Assembly (NCBI RefSeq): GCF_009709675.1
Contig: NZ_WMLB01000023.1
Location: 186,001 to 250,000, forward strand
Direction: 5' to 3'
DNA from: Agromyces bracchium
Lineage (GTDB): Bacteria; Actinomycetota; Actinomycetes; Actinomycetales; Microbacteriaceae
Length of the DNA stretch: 64,000 nucleotides
Positions within the stretch are counted from its first letter, which is position 1, and each line of letters begins with the position of its first letter. Below the pieces are notes generated by a model. It was not told the origin of the DNA. It made no database searches and saw only the letters and a list, made by a program, of their open reading frames with translations. Positions 1-8,689 of the stretch are shown piece after piece. Both the position numbers and the translations under genes were made by a program.

Positions 1-3000
1 ACGACTGCACCCGGGGTGTTCGCCTCGACATCGGTGAGGCTCAGCGCCGACCCGTCGGGGTCGGTGTCGTTCTCCAGCACCCGGACGGCGACCGTGCGGC
101 CGGGCCGCACCGTGATCTCGTCCTCGATCGCCACCGGATGCCGCGCCCCCTCGAGGCCGGGCGCGACTCCGACGCGCACGGTGCCCGTCGCCCGCGCTCC
201 CAGGGCGTCGACCACGGTGTACGCGAACGTGTCGGTGCCGGCCGAGTAGTCCCCGGCGCGGTACTCGAGCCAGTCCGCCCCCCGGTCGACGACGGTGCCG
301 CGCTCGGGGTTGGACTCCTGTCCGATCAGCTGGACGGAGTCGCCGTCCGGATCGATCCCCCCGAGCGGGATCGGGATCCGCACGCTCCCGCCGGCGAGGA
401 CTCGCGCCGTCGCCGTGCGCGGGACCGGCGGCGAGTTGCTCTCGGCGTCCGCGTCGCGGACGGTGATCCGGACCGAGGCCGTGCCGAACTGGCCGTCGGG
501 CCCCTCGACGCGGTAGACCGCCTCGAACTCGCCCGGTCGGTCCGGCGCGTGATAGCGCAGGCGCGATCCCGAGGTGAACAGCAGCCCGGCCTCCGGTTCC
601 TCCACGAGGCCGGGCGAGAGCGTCAACCGGTCGCCGTCGGGATGCTCGTCGTTGTCGAGCACGGGGATGTCGATGACATCGCCGGTGCGCGCGGATGCGG
701 TGTCGGCGACGGCGACGGGCGGCTGGAACCGGTCCGGCCTCGGCACCTCGACGACCGTGACCGAGCCCGTCGCGTCGGCGAGGCCGTTGCTCACGTGGTA
801 GCCGAAGGTCGTGGAGCCGGTCGCGAGGGGCTGCATGAGGGTGACCCGGAGGACGCGGTGCTCCACGACCTCGACGCGCAGCGCGGGGTCGACCGTCGCC
901 TCGAGGCCGGTGATGATGAGGAGTCCGCCCGTGGGGTCGATGTCGGAGGCGAGGATGTCGACCTCCATCGGCTGCTCGAGCCGGAGGAACGCCGTGTGGG
1001 GCACGGTGACGGGGATCGTGTCGCGCTCGGGGGGCGCCGAGACCTCCACGCGCACGAGTCCCGTCGCGGTGCGTCCCTCGTCGGTGACCGTGTACTCGAG
1101 GTAGTGCGTGCGGACGGCGTCGGTCCGGAACCGGAAGGTCCCCGCGTCGAAGTCGGGCGTGATCACGGCCTCCGGCTTCGACGGCACGGCGGTGAGGTGC
1201 GGCATCCCGGTGCCGCCGCGGACGTGACGGAGCGGCTCGAGCTCGATCTCCTCCCCCGCGGTGGCGAGCGCCACGAACGATTCCGCGATGAGCGGCGCCT
1301 CCCCGGGGGCCCGCACGGTCACGACCATCGCACCGACGCCCTCGTCCCGCCCGTCCGAGACGGCCAGGGAGACCGTGCGCGTCGCACCCTCGCCGGCCTC
1401 GTCGAAGACCACGACCCCGTCGGCCGTGGACGAGACGCGGTCCGGCGCCTCGGCGCTCGCGCGACGGAGGAAGATCGGATCGCCGTCGGGGTCGACCCAT
1501 TCGCCGAGCACCGCCGTCGTGACCCGTCCGCCCTGCTCGACGATCGCGCGGCTCTCGCGCACCTGCCGCGGCGCCTCGTTCTCCTCGGGCGGCCGCACGG
1601 TGATGCTCACGATCGCGCGCGCGGTGCCGCCGCGACCGTCGTCGATCGTGTAGCCGAACTCGAAGGCGCCCTGGGCCGATTCGCCGAGCGTCACCTGCAC
1701 CTGCTGCCGATCGGCGACGAGGTCGAGACGGGCACCGTCGGGCAGTTCGCCGTCCACCGCCGAGACGACGAGGACGTCGCCGTTGGCGTCGTAGTCGTTC
1801 AGGAGCACGGGCAGCAGGGTGGTCCGCCCGGGGCGGGCGCCGAACTCGTCGTCGAGCGCGACCGGTGCCACCTGCGCCTTCTCGATCGTCGGCGTCGCAT
1901 CCGGATCGTTCTGCTCGACCGTCTCGTCGTCGCGCTCGATGGCGAGGAGATCGTCCCAGTTGTCGATGAGTCCGTAGTCGCCGGAGGCCGCCCAGGTCGC
2001 GCCCGACCGCCGGTCGTTCAGCACGACGGTCTCTCCGTTGGCCAGGAAGTCCGGCGACATGGCGCCGCCGGCCCCCTCGAGGGGTCCCACCGGCGCGCCG
2101 GCGCCGCCGTCGCAGTCGCGCCACGCGGTGCCGTCGCCCCATGCCGCGTGCCGGCAGTCCCCGTCGACGAAGGGCGCGGCGGGCTCCCCGTCGTGTCCGT
2201 CGTCGCGCTCGATGGGTTCGGAGCCGTCGAACGGGATCTCGAGCAGCCGTTCCCGCGTGGCGACGAGCACCCCGTCGCCCGTCGTCGCGGGTCGCTGCAG
2301 CACGGGGTCGTCGCCGGGATCCGCGAGTCCCTCGAGCGAGATGACGGCCCCGCCCTCGAACGTCAGGACGGCCGCCTCCTCGTCGAGGATCGCCCACCTG
2401 CCCGCCACCGAGGTGAGCTGCGTCACGACGTCGTCGTCGAGCGGCTCGAGCTGCCAGGTGGCCTGGGTCCGGTCGGGGTCCTCCGCCGACACGCGCGAGA
2501 CGACGCCCGTCGTCGGCGTGTACGCGAGGATGCGTCCCGACTCGTCGACGGAGATCATCGAGCCGGGCCCGAACGACAGCGCGGGGTCGTCCTCGGCGTC
2601 GAAGGCGGCGAAGTCCTGCACCGGCCAGACCCAGAGGTCTCCGCCCGCGCTGACGACGACCCGGTCGCCCGCGAGCGCGAGCTCGGCGTCTCCGGGCACC
2701 GCGACCGTGGCCGTGACCGTCGACGTCGTCGGGTCGACGATCCCGACGCTGGCGCGGTCGCGGTCCATGACGAGCACCGTGGCACCGTCCTGCACGACCT
2801 CGGAGCGCGCACCGCCGGTGTCGACCACGGCGTTCAGCTCGAGCACCGCGGTGTTGGCGCGTCCGACCGTCTGCCGTCCGTCGTTGGCGACCCACACGGA
2901 GGCATCCCCGAGGTCGATGCGCTGCGCCGTGTAGCCGCCGGATGCCACGGCGACCCCGGCCACGAGCGCGACCACCGCAGCGACCGAGGCACCGGTCACG

Positions 3001-3041
3001 ATCGCCGATCGACGCCGCGCCCACGCGGCCCGCAGGTTCAT
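1..3041 (-). CDS. Membrane-anchored Ig-like repeat protein, 3' end missing
   Basis: Only the first 1013 codons are in the window; the frame is open to base 1. A short basic N-terminus is followed by one hydrophobic segment (about residues 11-33), so the bulk should lie outside the membrane. Residues about 35-330 look like beta-propeller-type repeats without a clear family. From about residue 380 onward there are repeated bacterial Ig/cadherin-like modules, each opening with a PVA-x-DD motif and a V-L-x-N-D-x-D-x-x-G-D signature (for example VLENDTDPDG). The ATG overlaps the kinase stop (ATGA), so it is coupled to the Ser/Thr kinase. In related actinobacteria, from memory, this type of gene is followed by MoxR, DUF58 and transglutaminase genes, which would lie to the left. 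Adhesin or envelope sensor is a guess; no enzyme motif was seen. Confidence 0.85.
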   Translation of the reverse strand, partial: MNLRAAWARRRSAIVTGASVAAVVALVAGVAVASGGYTAQRIDLGDASVWVANDGRQTVGRANTAVLELNAVVDTGGARSEVVQDGATVLVMDRDRASVGIVDPTTSTVTATVAVPGDAELALAGDRVVVSAGGDLWVWPVQDFAAFDAEDDPALSFGPGSMISVDESGRILAYTPTTGVVSRVSAEDPDRTQATWQLEPLDDDVVTQLTSVAGRWAILDEEAAVLTFEGGAVISLEGLADPGDDPVLQRPATTGDGVLVATRERLLEIPFDGSEPIERDDGHDGEPAAPFVDGDCRHAAWGDGTAWRDCDGGAGAPVGPLEGAGGAMSPDFLANGETVVLNDRRSGATWAASGDYGLIDNWDDLLAIERDDETVEQNDPDATPTIEKAQVAPVALDDEFGARPGRTTLLPVLLNDYDANGDVLVVSAVDGELPDGARLDLVADRQQVQVTLGESAQGAFEFGYTIDDGRGGTARAIVSITVRPPEENEAPRQVRESRAIVEQGGRVTTAVLGEWVDPDGDPIFLRRASAEAPDRVSSTADGVVVFDEAGEGATRTVSLAVSDGRDEGVGAMVVTVRAPGEAPLIAESFVALATAGEEIELEPLRHVRGGTGMPHLTAVPSKPEAVITPDFDAGTFRFRTDAVRTHYLEYTVTDEGRTATGLVRVEVSAPPERDTIPVTVPHTAFLRLEQPMEVDILASDIDPTGGLLIITGLEATVDPALRVEVVEHRVLRVTLMQPLATGSTTFGYHVSNGLADATGSVTVVEVPRPDRFQPPVAVADTASARTGDVIDIPVLDNDEHPDGDRLTLSPGLVEEPEAGLLFTSGSRLRYHAPDRPGEFEAVYRVEGPDGQFGTASVRITVRDADAESNSPPVPRTATARVLAGGSVRIPIPLGGIDPDGDSVQLIGQESNPERGTVVDRGADWLEYRAGDYSAGTDTFAYTVVDALGARATGTVRVGVAPGLEGARHPVAIEDEITVRPGRTVAVRVLENDTDPDGSALSLTDVEANTPGAV

Positions 3042-4453
3042 CGCGGCACCTCGTCGACCTCGGTGCAGCGCTCGGCGCTCGGCTCGCCGGTCCTGCCGTC
3101 GCGCCAGACGGTGACCGTGGCGCACACGGTTCCCGGTTCATCGAGGTTGACGGCGTACTCCGCCGCCCGCTGCGGCGCGGAGGAGCGCCCCTGCACCGTG
3201 ACGATGTAGGCGTCGCCCTGGCGCAGGCCCGGGTCGTCCCACGCGAACTCCACCGTCGCGCCGTCGGTGCTGGCCCGCACGTCGGCGACGACCGGGATGT
3301 CGCCCGCGCTCCCCGCGACGGTCAGCAGTCCGGCGACGACGAGCCCGACGAAGACCGCAGCGGCGATCGCGACCCCCAGGATGAGCCGTCCGGTCGAGGG
3401 CGGCGAGCTTCGCGCGCGCCCGGACAGCGACCCTTGGGAGTGCGGGTCGAGGCTTCGCGGCACGGGGCGGCCGGATGCGCCGGAGCGGCGCCGTCGGGAT
3501 CGACCCGAGGATGCGGCGACGCTCGTGCCCGCGCCGATGCGCGTGCGCTCGTCGAGATCGACGGCGGTCGCGAGCGCCCAGTCGTCCATCGCGACCTCGA
3601 GCTGCGTCTGCGGGAGTGCGAGCTCCTCCTCGACCGCCTGCAGGTCGCGGATGAACTCGAGGGCGCTCCCCTGGCGGTCGGCCGGTCGCTTGGACATCGC
3701 CCGGGCGAGCACGGTCTCGAGGCTCCGCGGGACGTCGGGTCGACCGGTGGGAGGGACCTTGGCCTTCTCGATGCGACCGACGAGGGCGACCGTGCCGTTG
3801 TCGCCACCGGGGACCTCGAACGGGCTGCGTCCGGCGAGGAGCGAGTAGACCGTCGCGCCGAGCGACCAGACCTCGCTCGCGACGCTGCCGGCGACCTCGT
3901 CGAGCAGGACCTCCGGGGCGGACCACGGCACGGACAGCCCGACCGCATCGCTCGCCTCCGCCTGGCCGAGCGTGGCGGCGATGCCGAAGTCGGAGAGCAC
4001 GGGATGCCCGTAGGCGGTCGTCAGGATGTTCGACGGCTTGATGTCGCGGTGCAGCACGCCCTGGCGGTGGGCGGTCTCGACCGCGCTCGCGATGCGGACG
4101 CCGATCGAGAGCACCTCCGCGAGCGGGAGCTGCACCGCGCGGTAGCGCTGTCCGAGTGTCGCGGAGCAGTACTCCATGACGAGGTACGGACGACCGTCTG
4201 CGGCGACGCTCGCCTGGTACACCGTGAGGATCGACGGATGGCTCGACAACTGCGCCATCAGGTTCGCCTCGGCCTGGAACATCTGGCGCACCTCGTCGTT
4301 GACGACTTCGGCGAGCAGGACCTTCACCGCGACGAGCCGTCGCGGCATGTTCTGCTCGTAGAGGAACACGTCGGCGAACCCGCCCGACCCGAGGACCCGG
4401 ATGAACGAGAACCCGGGCAGGTTGGGCGGCGTGGACGGCAGTCGCCTCGACAC
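3038..4453 (-). CDS. Transmembrane serine/threonine protein kinase (PASTA-less)
   Basis: A Hanks-type kinase of 471 aa. The Gly-rich loop LGSGGFADV, the ATP-binding Lys in VAVKVL, the catalytic HRDIKPSN and the metal-binding DFG in LSDFGIAA are all visible in order. A juxtamembrane basic stretch leads to one membrane helix (about residues 355-380), then about 90 residues outside that resemble a fibronectin III fold; there are no PASTA repeats. The start is placed at GTG 4453, which has GGGAGG just upstream and begins SRRLPSTPP; an in-frame ATG at 4510 lacks a ribosome site. The gene lies between the PP2C phosphatase and the Ig-repeat protein and overlaps the latter by 4 bases, so kinase, phosphatase and FHA reader probably form one phospho-signalling unit. 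Confidence 0.93.
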   Translation of the reverse strand: MSRRLPSTPPNLPGFSFIRVLGSGGFADVFLYEQNMPRRLVAVKVLLAEVVNDEVRQMFQAEANLMAQLSSHPSILTVYQASVAADGRPYLVMEYCSATLGQRYRAVQLPLAEVLSIGVRIASAVETAHRQGVLHRDIKPSNILTTAYGHPVLSDFGIAATLGQAEASDAVGLSVPWSAPEVLLDEVAGSVASEVWSLGATVYSLLAGRSPFEVPGGDNGTVALVGRIEKAKVPPTGRPDVPRSLETVLARAMSKRPADRQGSALEFIRDLQAVEEELALPQTQLEVAMDDWALATAVDLDERTRIGAGTSVAASSGRSRRRRSGASGRPVPRSLDPHSQGSLSGRARSSPPSTGRLILGVAIAAAVFVGLVVAGLLTVAGSAGDIPVVADVRASTDGATVEFAWDDPGLRQGDAYIVTVQGRSSAPQRAAEYAVNLDEPGTVCATVTVWRDGRTGEPSAERCTEVDEVPR

Positions 4454-4544
4454 GATCCTCCCGCCAGCCTCAGGTGCGATGCGTCCCGGGGCGCACGGGG
4501 CCTCGGGCATGGCCCAATTCTAGGGTCGGGTGCGTCCGACTGGA

Positions 4545-5351
4545 TCAGGCCGGTTCGTCTGCTGTGGACGGCCGCTGCACCCTGAGCACGTCGACCACGA
4601 CGACCGTGACGTTGTCCCGGCCGCCGTTGCCCACGGCGGCCTCGACGAGCTGTCGCACCGCCTGCTCCGGCGAACGGCCCGAGATGAGGAAGTGACGGAT
4701 GCCGTAGGGCGTCAGCTCCTTCGTCAACCCGTCGGAGCACACGAGGATGCGCATGCCCTCCTCGAGCGGGATCGCCCGGTAGTCGGGGATCGGCGCCTCG
4801 TGGAACCCGACCGCGCGCGTGATCACGTTCGAGTGCGGATGGGTGTCGGCCTCCTCGCGGGTGATCTGGCCCGCGTCCACGAGCTCCTGCACGATCGAGT
4901 GGTCGACGGTGAGCTGCTCGAGCGCGCCGCCGATGAGGCGGTACACGCGCGAGTCGCCGATGTTGAAGACGATCCACGCGGGCTCGTCGCCGATGACGCC
5001 GAGGGCCACCCCGGTCACCGTCGTTCCGCTGCCCTCGTCGGTGACGCCGGCACCCCGGCCCATGTCGCGCACGGCGAGCTTCAGAGCTCCGTCGATGTCG
5101 CCCGTGCCGACCGACGCCTTGCCGCCGTGCTCGGCGAGTCGGGTGACGACGGCGGCGCTCGCGAAGTCGCCCGCGGCGTGCCCGCCCATCCCGTCGGCGA
5201 CGGCGAACAGCGGCGCCTGCGCCACGAAGCTGTCCTCGTTGACGGCGCGGCGGAGTCCGGTGTCGGTCGCGGCCGCCCACGCGAGCATCACCTCGGTGCC
5301 GTCGGGCAGCACGACCGTGTGACGGCTGTTGCCGTTGCCGATCTGCGTCAC
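4545..5351 (-). CDS. PP2C-family protein serine/threonine phosphatase
   Basis: A 268-aa PPM/PP2C phosphatase. Metal-binding and family motifs are intact: DGMGGHAAGD, NIGDSRVYR, SDGLT and GGRDNVTV. No membrane segment is present, so it is cytoplasmic and likely reverses phosphorylation by the neighbouring kinase. GTG 5351 is chosen because a GGGGGGA stretch sits 5 bases upstream; ATG 5288 is an alternative that trims 21 residues. The frame stays open upstream through a tandem 21-bp duplication (5363-5404) and into the FHA gene, but no better start was seen there. It is followed 91 bases later by the kinase. Confidence 0.93.
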   Translation of the reverse strand: MTQIGNGNSRHTVVLPDGTEVMLAWAAATDTGLRRAVNEDSFVAQAPLFAVADGMGGHAAGDFASAAVVTRLAEHGGKASVGTGDIDGALKLAVRDMGRGAGVTDEGSGTTVTGVALGVIGDEPAWIVFNIGDSRVYRLIGGALEQLTVDHSIVQELVDAGQITREEADTHPHSNVITRAVGFHEAPIPDYRAIPLEEGMRILVCSDGLTKELTPYGIRHFLISGRSPEQAVRQLVEAAVGNGGRDNVTVVVVDVLRVQRPSTADEPA

Positions 5352-5362
5352 CCGGTCCCCCC

Positions 5363-5404
5363 GTGTCCGATCGAGCTCATGCAGTGTCCGATCGAGTTCA
5401 TGCG
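5363..5404. repeat. Tandem 21-bp duplication between the FHA and PP2C genes
   Basis: Two head-to-tail copies of gtgtccgatcgagYtcatgc plus one base (5363-5383 and 5384-5404) differ at two positions. The second copy contains the FHA stop codon (5398-5400), so a recent local duplication has lengthened the FHA-PP2C spacer by 21 bp. In the PP2C frame it would read as repeated HELDRT. Confidence 0.85.
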
Positions 5405-6516
5405 TCGACGCTCCCGAGCGCCGGGAGGATCTCGACGATCGTATCCCCTCCGAGTTGCAGGCTCGTGCCCGGAGTGACCACGAGCGATTCACCGGAGCGC
5501 AGGCGGCGCTGGCCGGAGGCCGTGCGCACGACCGTGCCGTTCGTCGACCGCAGGTCGGCCGCGACCAGTCGGCCGCCCTCCATGCGGAGCTCGAGGTGCG
5601 TCGCGGAGACCACTCCGGCCGGCGAGTCGACGCGCACGAGCATGACCTCCCCGCTCGCCACCCGCGGCGCGCTGGGGCTCCGGCCGATGAGCACGGGAAC
5701 CGACACCTCGCCCGCCTCGCCGCCCACGATCCGGTAGCGCAGCGTCGAGGGCCCGCGATCGACGCCCTCCGGTGCGACGGATGCCGCGGCATCCGCCCCG
5801 GCATCGCGTGCGCGCCCCTCGGCGAGCCGGGCCCGCGCCGCGCTCGTGAGGATGGTGTCGGCGTCGGCCGCGTTCCCGCGGACGAATCGGACGGTGTCGT
5901 CGTCGACGACCCGCATCGGCGCAGTGGGGACCCCGGACGTGGGCGGGCGGCGGTCTCGGGCTCCACGCCACGGCCGGGCCAGCCTCGTGTCGATCTCCGG
6001 GTCGCCGGCAAGCGAGTCCGGACGTACCGGGACCTCGCGCCAGGACCACTCGACGGCGGAGGCCCGGAATGCCGCCCGGTCGGCGGGCACCGGCGCGCCG
6101 CGAAGGCCGGCCTGGCGCACCTCGTCGAGGGGCGACTCCGCGCCGGCGATGCGCAGCCTCGTCACGGCCGTGAACTCGGCGAGGTGCCACGGCGTGATGC
6201 CCCGCGAGTCGAGCCGCCGCGCCCCGCCCGGCGAGGCGAGGTCGATCACGGCTCCGCCGCGCACGATCGCGGTGAGCGGGTCCCCCGACGCGGGCCACCA
6301 CACCAGTGCGAAGTGCTCGACCCCGCCCTGGCCCAGGGGGATGCGCGCCACGAGTTCCTCGAGTTCGAGTGACGCCTCGCCGGCCGCCTCGGCCAGTCGG
6401 GCGACGACCCGGTCCGAGGCCGGCGCCGCGACGGCGGCGATGAAGCGCGATCCCACGACGACGTCCCACTCCGGGGAACCCGGCTCCTCCCGGCGGCGCA
6501 CCGCACCATCGACCAT
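5398..6516 (-). CDS. FHA-domain protein
   Basis: A 372-aa protein whose last 95 or so residues are a forkhead-associated phosphothreonine-binding domain: LIGRSPSAPR (Gly-Arg-Ser core), a histidine-containing THLELRM strand and the RSTNGTVV signature. The first 150 residues form a separate uncharacterised globular region, and the middle (about 180-270) is Pro/Arg/Asp-rich and probably disordered. ATG 6516 begins MVDGAVRRR; the frame is open further upstream but overlaps the aldehyde dehydrogenase. Position directly before PP2C and the kinase suggests that it reads phosphorylation by that kinase. Its output is unknown. Confidence 0.88.
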   Translation of the reverse strand: MVDGAVRRREEPGSPEWDVVVGSRFIAAVAAPASDRVVARLAEAAGEASLELEELVARIPLGQGGVEHFALVWWPASGDPLTAIVRGGAVIDLASPGGARRLDSRGITPWHLAEFTAVTRLRIAGAESPLDEVRQAGLRGAPVPADRAAFRASAVEWSWREVPVRPDSLAGDPEIDTRLARPWRGARDRRPPTSGVPTAPMRVVDDDTVRFVRGNAADADTILTSAARARLAEGRARDAGADAAASVAPEGVDRGPSTLRYRIVGGEAGEVSVPVLIGRSPSAPRVASGEVMLVRVDSPAGVVSATHLELRMEGGRLVAADLRSTNGTVVRTASGQRRLRSGESLVVTPGTSLQLGGDTIVEILPALGSVDA

Positions 6517-6545
6517 GGGGTCCAGTCTGGCACCGCGCGGCGGGT

Positions 6546-7976
6546 TCAGCCGATGAAGCTCATCACGTGCTTCAGTCGCGTGTAGTCCTCGAAGCCGTAC
6601 TGCGAGAGGTCCTTGCCGTAGCCGGAGTGCTTGAAGCCGCCGTGCGGCATGTCCGAGACGAACGGGATGTGCGTGTTGATCCACACGCACCCGAAGTCGA
6701 GGTGCTTGGCGAAGCGCATGGCCCGGCCGTGGTCGCGGGTCCACACCGAGGCGGCGAGCGCGTAGTCGACGCCGTTCGCCATGGCGAGCGCATCGCGCTC
6801 CTCTCGGAACGACTGCACGGTGAGCACCGGGCCGAAGATCTCGCGCTGCACGGCCTCGTCCTCCTGGCGCAGGCCGGTGACGACGGTCGCCTCCCAGAAG
6901 TAGCCGCGATCACCCTGGCGCCGTCCGCCGACGGCGAGGTCGGCGTGGTCGGGCAGCCGTTCGATGAATCCCGAGACGTTCGCGAGCTGGGTCGGATTGT
7001 TGAGCGGGCCGTAGAACACGCCGTCCTCGCGCGGGCCGCCGGTACGTGCGCTCGTCCGGATGCGCTCGACGAGGGCCGCGACGAGCTCGTCGTGCACCGA
7101 CTCGTGGACGAGCACGCGCGTCGCCGCCGTGCAGTCCTGGCCGGCGTTGAAGTACGCGGCCGAGACGATCCCCTCGGCGGCGCCCGCGAGGTCGACGTCG
7201 TCGAACACGATCGCAGGCGCCTTGCCGCCGAGTTCGAGGTGGACCCGCTTGAGGTCGGATGCCGCGGCGCGTGCGACCTCCATGCCCGCGCGCACCGAGC
7301 CGGTGATGGCGACCATCTCGGGCGTCGCGTGCTGGAGCAGTGCGGCGCCGGTCGCGCGATCGCCGGTCACGACGTTGAGGACGCCGGCCGGCAGGAACTC
7401 CGCGGCGACCTCCGCGAGCTTCAGCGTCGCGAGCGGGGTCGTGTCGGACGGCTTCAGCACGACCGTGTTGCCGGCGGCGATCGCCGGCGCGATCTTCCAG
7501 ACCGCCATGTTCAGCGGGTAGTTCCACGGGGCGACCTGGCCGATGACGCCGATCGGCTCGCGACGGACGTACGAGGTGTGGTCCGCGAGGTACTCGCCCG
7601 CTGCGCGTCCCTCGAGGTTCCGCGCCGCTCCGGCGAAGAAGCGCAGCTGATCGACCGATTGCAGGATCTCGTCGTCGACGAGGCTCGCCCGCGGCTTGCC
7701 CGTGTCCTGCGACTCGAGGTCAGCGAACTCCTCGGCCCGCTCCTCCATCGCATCGGCGATGCGGAAGAGGGCCAGCTGCCGTTCGGCGGGCGTCGTCTCG
7801 CCCCACTGCTCGAACGCCGACGCGGCCGCGTCGTAGGCGGCGTCGATGTCGGCGCCGGTCGAGATGGGCGCGCGCGCGTAAGCCGCCTCGGTCGCGGGGT
7901 CGACGAGGTCGAGCGCCTCGTCGCCTCGGGCGTCGACGTAGTCGCCGCCGATGAAGTTGCGCAGGAGCTCGGTCAC
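6546..7976 (-). CDS. NAD-dependent aldehyde dehydrogenase, probably gamma-aminobutyraldehyde dehydrogenase
   Basis: A full-length 476-aa ALDH-superfamily enzyme. Visible are the NAD-binding APWNYPLN segment, a Gly motif ITGSVRAG, the general base Glu in LELGGKAP (about E248) and the catalytic Cys in FNAGQDCTAATR (C282). Closeness to bacterial PatD/Prr-type aminobutyraldehyde dehydrogenases is judged from overall sequence, so the substrate is provisional. GTG 7976 has GGAGGA 8 bases upstream; longer versions run into the regulatory region. It is divergent from an Lrp regulator and a class III aminotransferase, together fitting conversion of putrescine to 4-aminobutanal to GABA. Confidence 0.9.
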   Translation of the reverse strand: MTELLRNFIGGDYVDARGDEALDLVDPATEAAYARAPISTGADIDAAYDAAASAFEQWGETTPAERQLALFRIADAMEERAEEFADLESQDTGKPRASLVDDEILQSVDQLRFFAGAARNLEGRAAGEYLADHTSYVRREPIGVIGQVAPWNYPLNMAVWKIAPAIAAGNTVVLKPSDTTPLATLKLAEVAAEFLPAGVLNVVTGDRATGAALLQHATPEMVAITGSVRAGMEVARAAASDLKRVHLELGGKAPAIVFDDVDLAGAAEGIVSAAYFNAGQDCTAATRVLVHESVHDELVAALVERIRTSARTGGPREDGVFYGPLNNPTQLANVSGFIERLPDHADLAVGGRRQGDRGYFWEATVVTGLRQEDEAVQREIFGPVLTVQSFREERDALAMANGVDYALAASVWTRDHGRAMRFAKHLDFGCVWINTHIPFVSDMPHGGFKHSGYGKDLSQYGFEDYTRLKHVMSFIG

Positions 7977-8118
7977 GGGGATTCCTCCGTCGGAGTCGGG
8001 TGGTCGGCCGCACGGCCGGATCGCGGGCGCGCCGGAATCGGCCGGGCGCAGGTGCGGACCATGGTCGCACACGTGCGGATCGAACGGAAGAGGTCGTGAC
8101 GATGGAATCCGTGGTGAA

Positions 8119-8133
8119 TCGATCGGTAATCGA
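8119..8133. promoter_or_regulatory. Possible Lrp-type operator in divergent intergenic region
   Basis: In the 202-bp gap between the divergent dehydrogenase and Lrp genes there is a hyphenated palindrome TCGAT-N5-ATCGA. Lrp/AsnC regulators commonly bind imperfect palindromes next to their own gene. The site is short and could be chance. Confidence 0.35.
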
Positions 8134-8178
8134 CGGAATCACTTGTCATTCGACCGACCCACTGTCATGATCGAACGC

Positions 8179-8661
8179 ATGACGAACGGGAACCGCCCGA
8201 ACAGCCACCGGCCGGTGCAGCTCGACGACGTCTCGAAGGCGATCATCGAGCAGCTCCAGGCCGACGGTCGGCGCTCCTATGCGGACATCGGCAAGGCGGT
8301 GGGCCTCAGCGAGGCCGCCGTGCGCCAGCGCGTCCAGCGCCTCACGGAGGCCGGCGTGATGCAGATCGTGGCGGTGACCGACCCGATGCAGCTCGGCTTC
8401 ACGCGCCAGGCGATGATCGGCATCCGTGTCACCGGCGACACCCGCGCGCTCGCAGAGGAGCTCGCGGCCATCCCCGAGATCGACTACGTCGTGCTCACCG
8501 CGGGCAGTTTCGACCTCCTGGCCGAGGTGGTCTGCGAGGACGACGAGCAGCTCATCACCCTGCTCAACTCCCGCATCCGCAACCTCGACGGGGTCCAGAC
8601 CACGGAGACGTTCGTCTACCTGAAGCTGCAGAAGCAGTTCTACAACTGGGGCACCCGCTGA
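8179..8661 (+). CDS. Lrp/AsnC family transcriptional regulator
   Basis: A 160-aa protein with an N-terminal winged helix-turn-helix (about residues 15-65, SYADIGKAVGLSEAAVRQRV as the recognition region) and a C-terminal RAM/ligand-binding fold. Length and organisation are typical of the family, which forms dimers or octamers sensing amino acids. ATG 8179 starts MTNGNRPNS; ATG 8167 is also possible. The aminotransferase follows 28 bases downstream, and the aldehyde dehydrogenase is divergent, so it most likely controls this catabolic locus. The effector (putrescine, GABA or another amine) is inferred only from neighbours. Confidence 0.92.
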   Translation: MTNGNRPNSHRPVQLDDVSKAIIEQLQADGRRSYADIGKAVGLSEAAVRQRVQRLTEAGVMQIVAVTDPMQLGFTRQAMIGIRVTGDTRALAEELAAIPEIDYVVLTAGSFDLLAEVVCEDDEQLITLLNSRIRNLDGVQTTETFVYLKLQKQFYNWGTR

Positions 8662-8689
8662 CGGCGGGCTCGCCCGGAAGGAGATCCCG

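Noticed and set aside
138..3209. 1023-residue plus-strand open frame
   Set aside because: It is antisense to the Ig-repeat gene, is Arg/Asp/Val/His-rich without any domain, and arises from GC-rich third positions.
3038..4510. Kinase start at ATG 4510
   Set aside because: No ribosome site; GTG 4453 has GGGAGG and gives the N-terminus expected for this kinase group.
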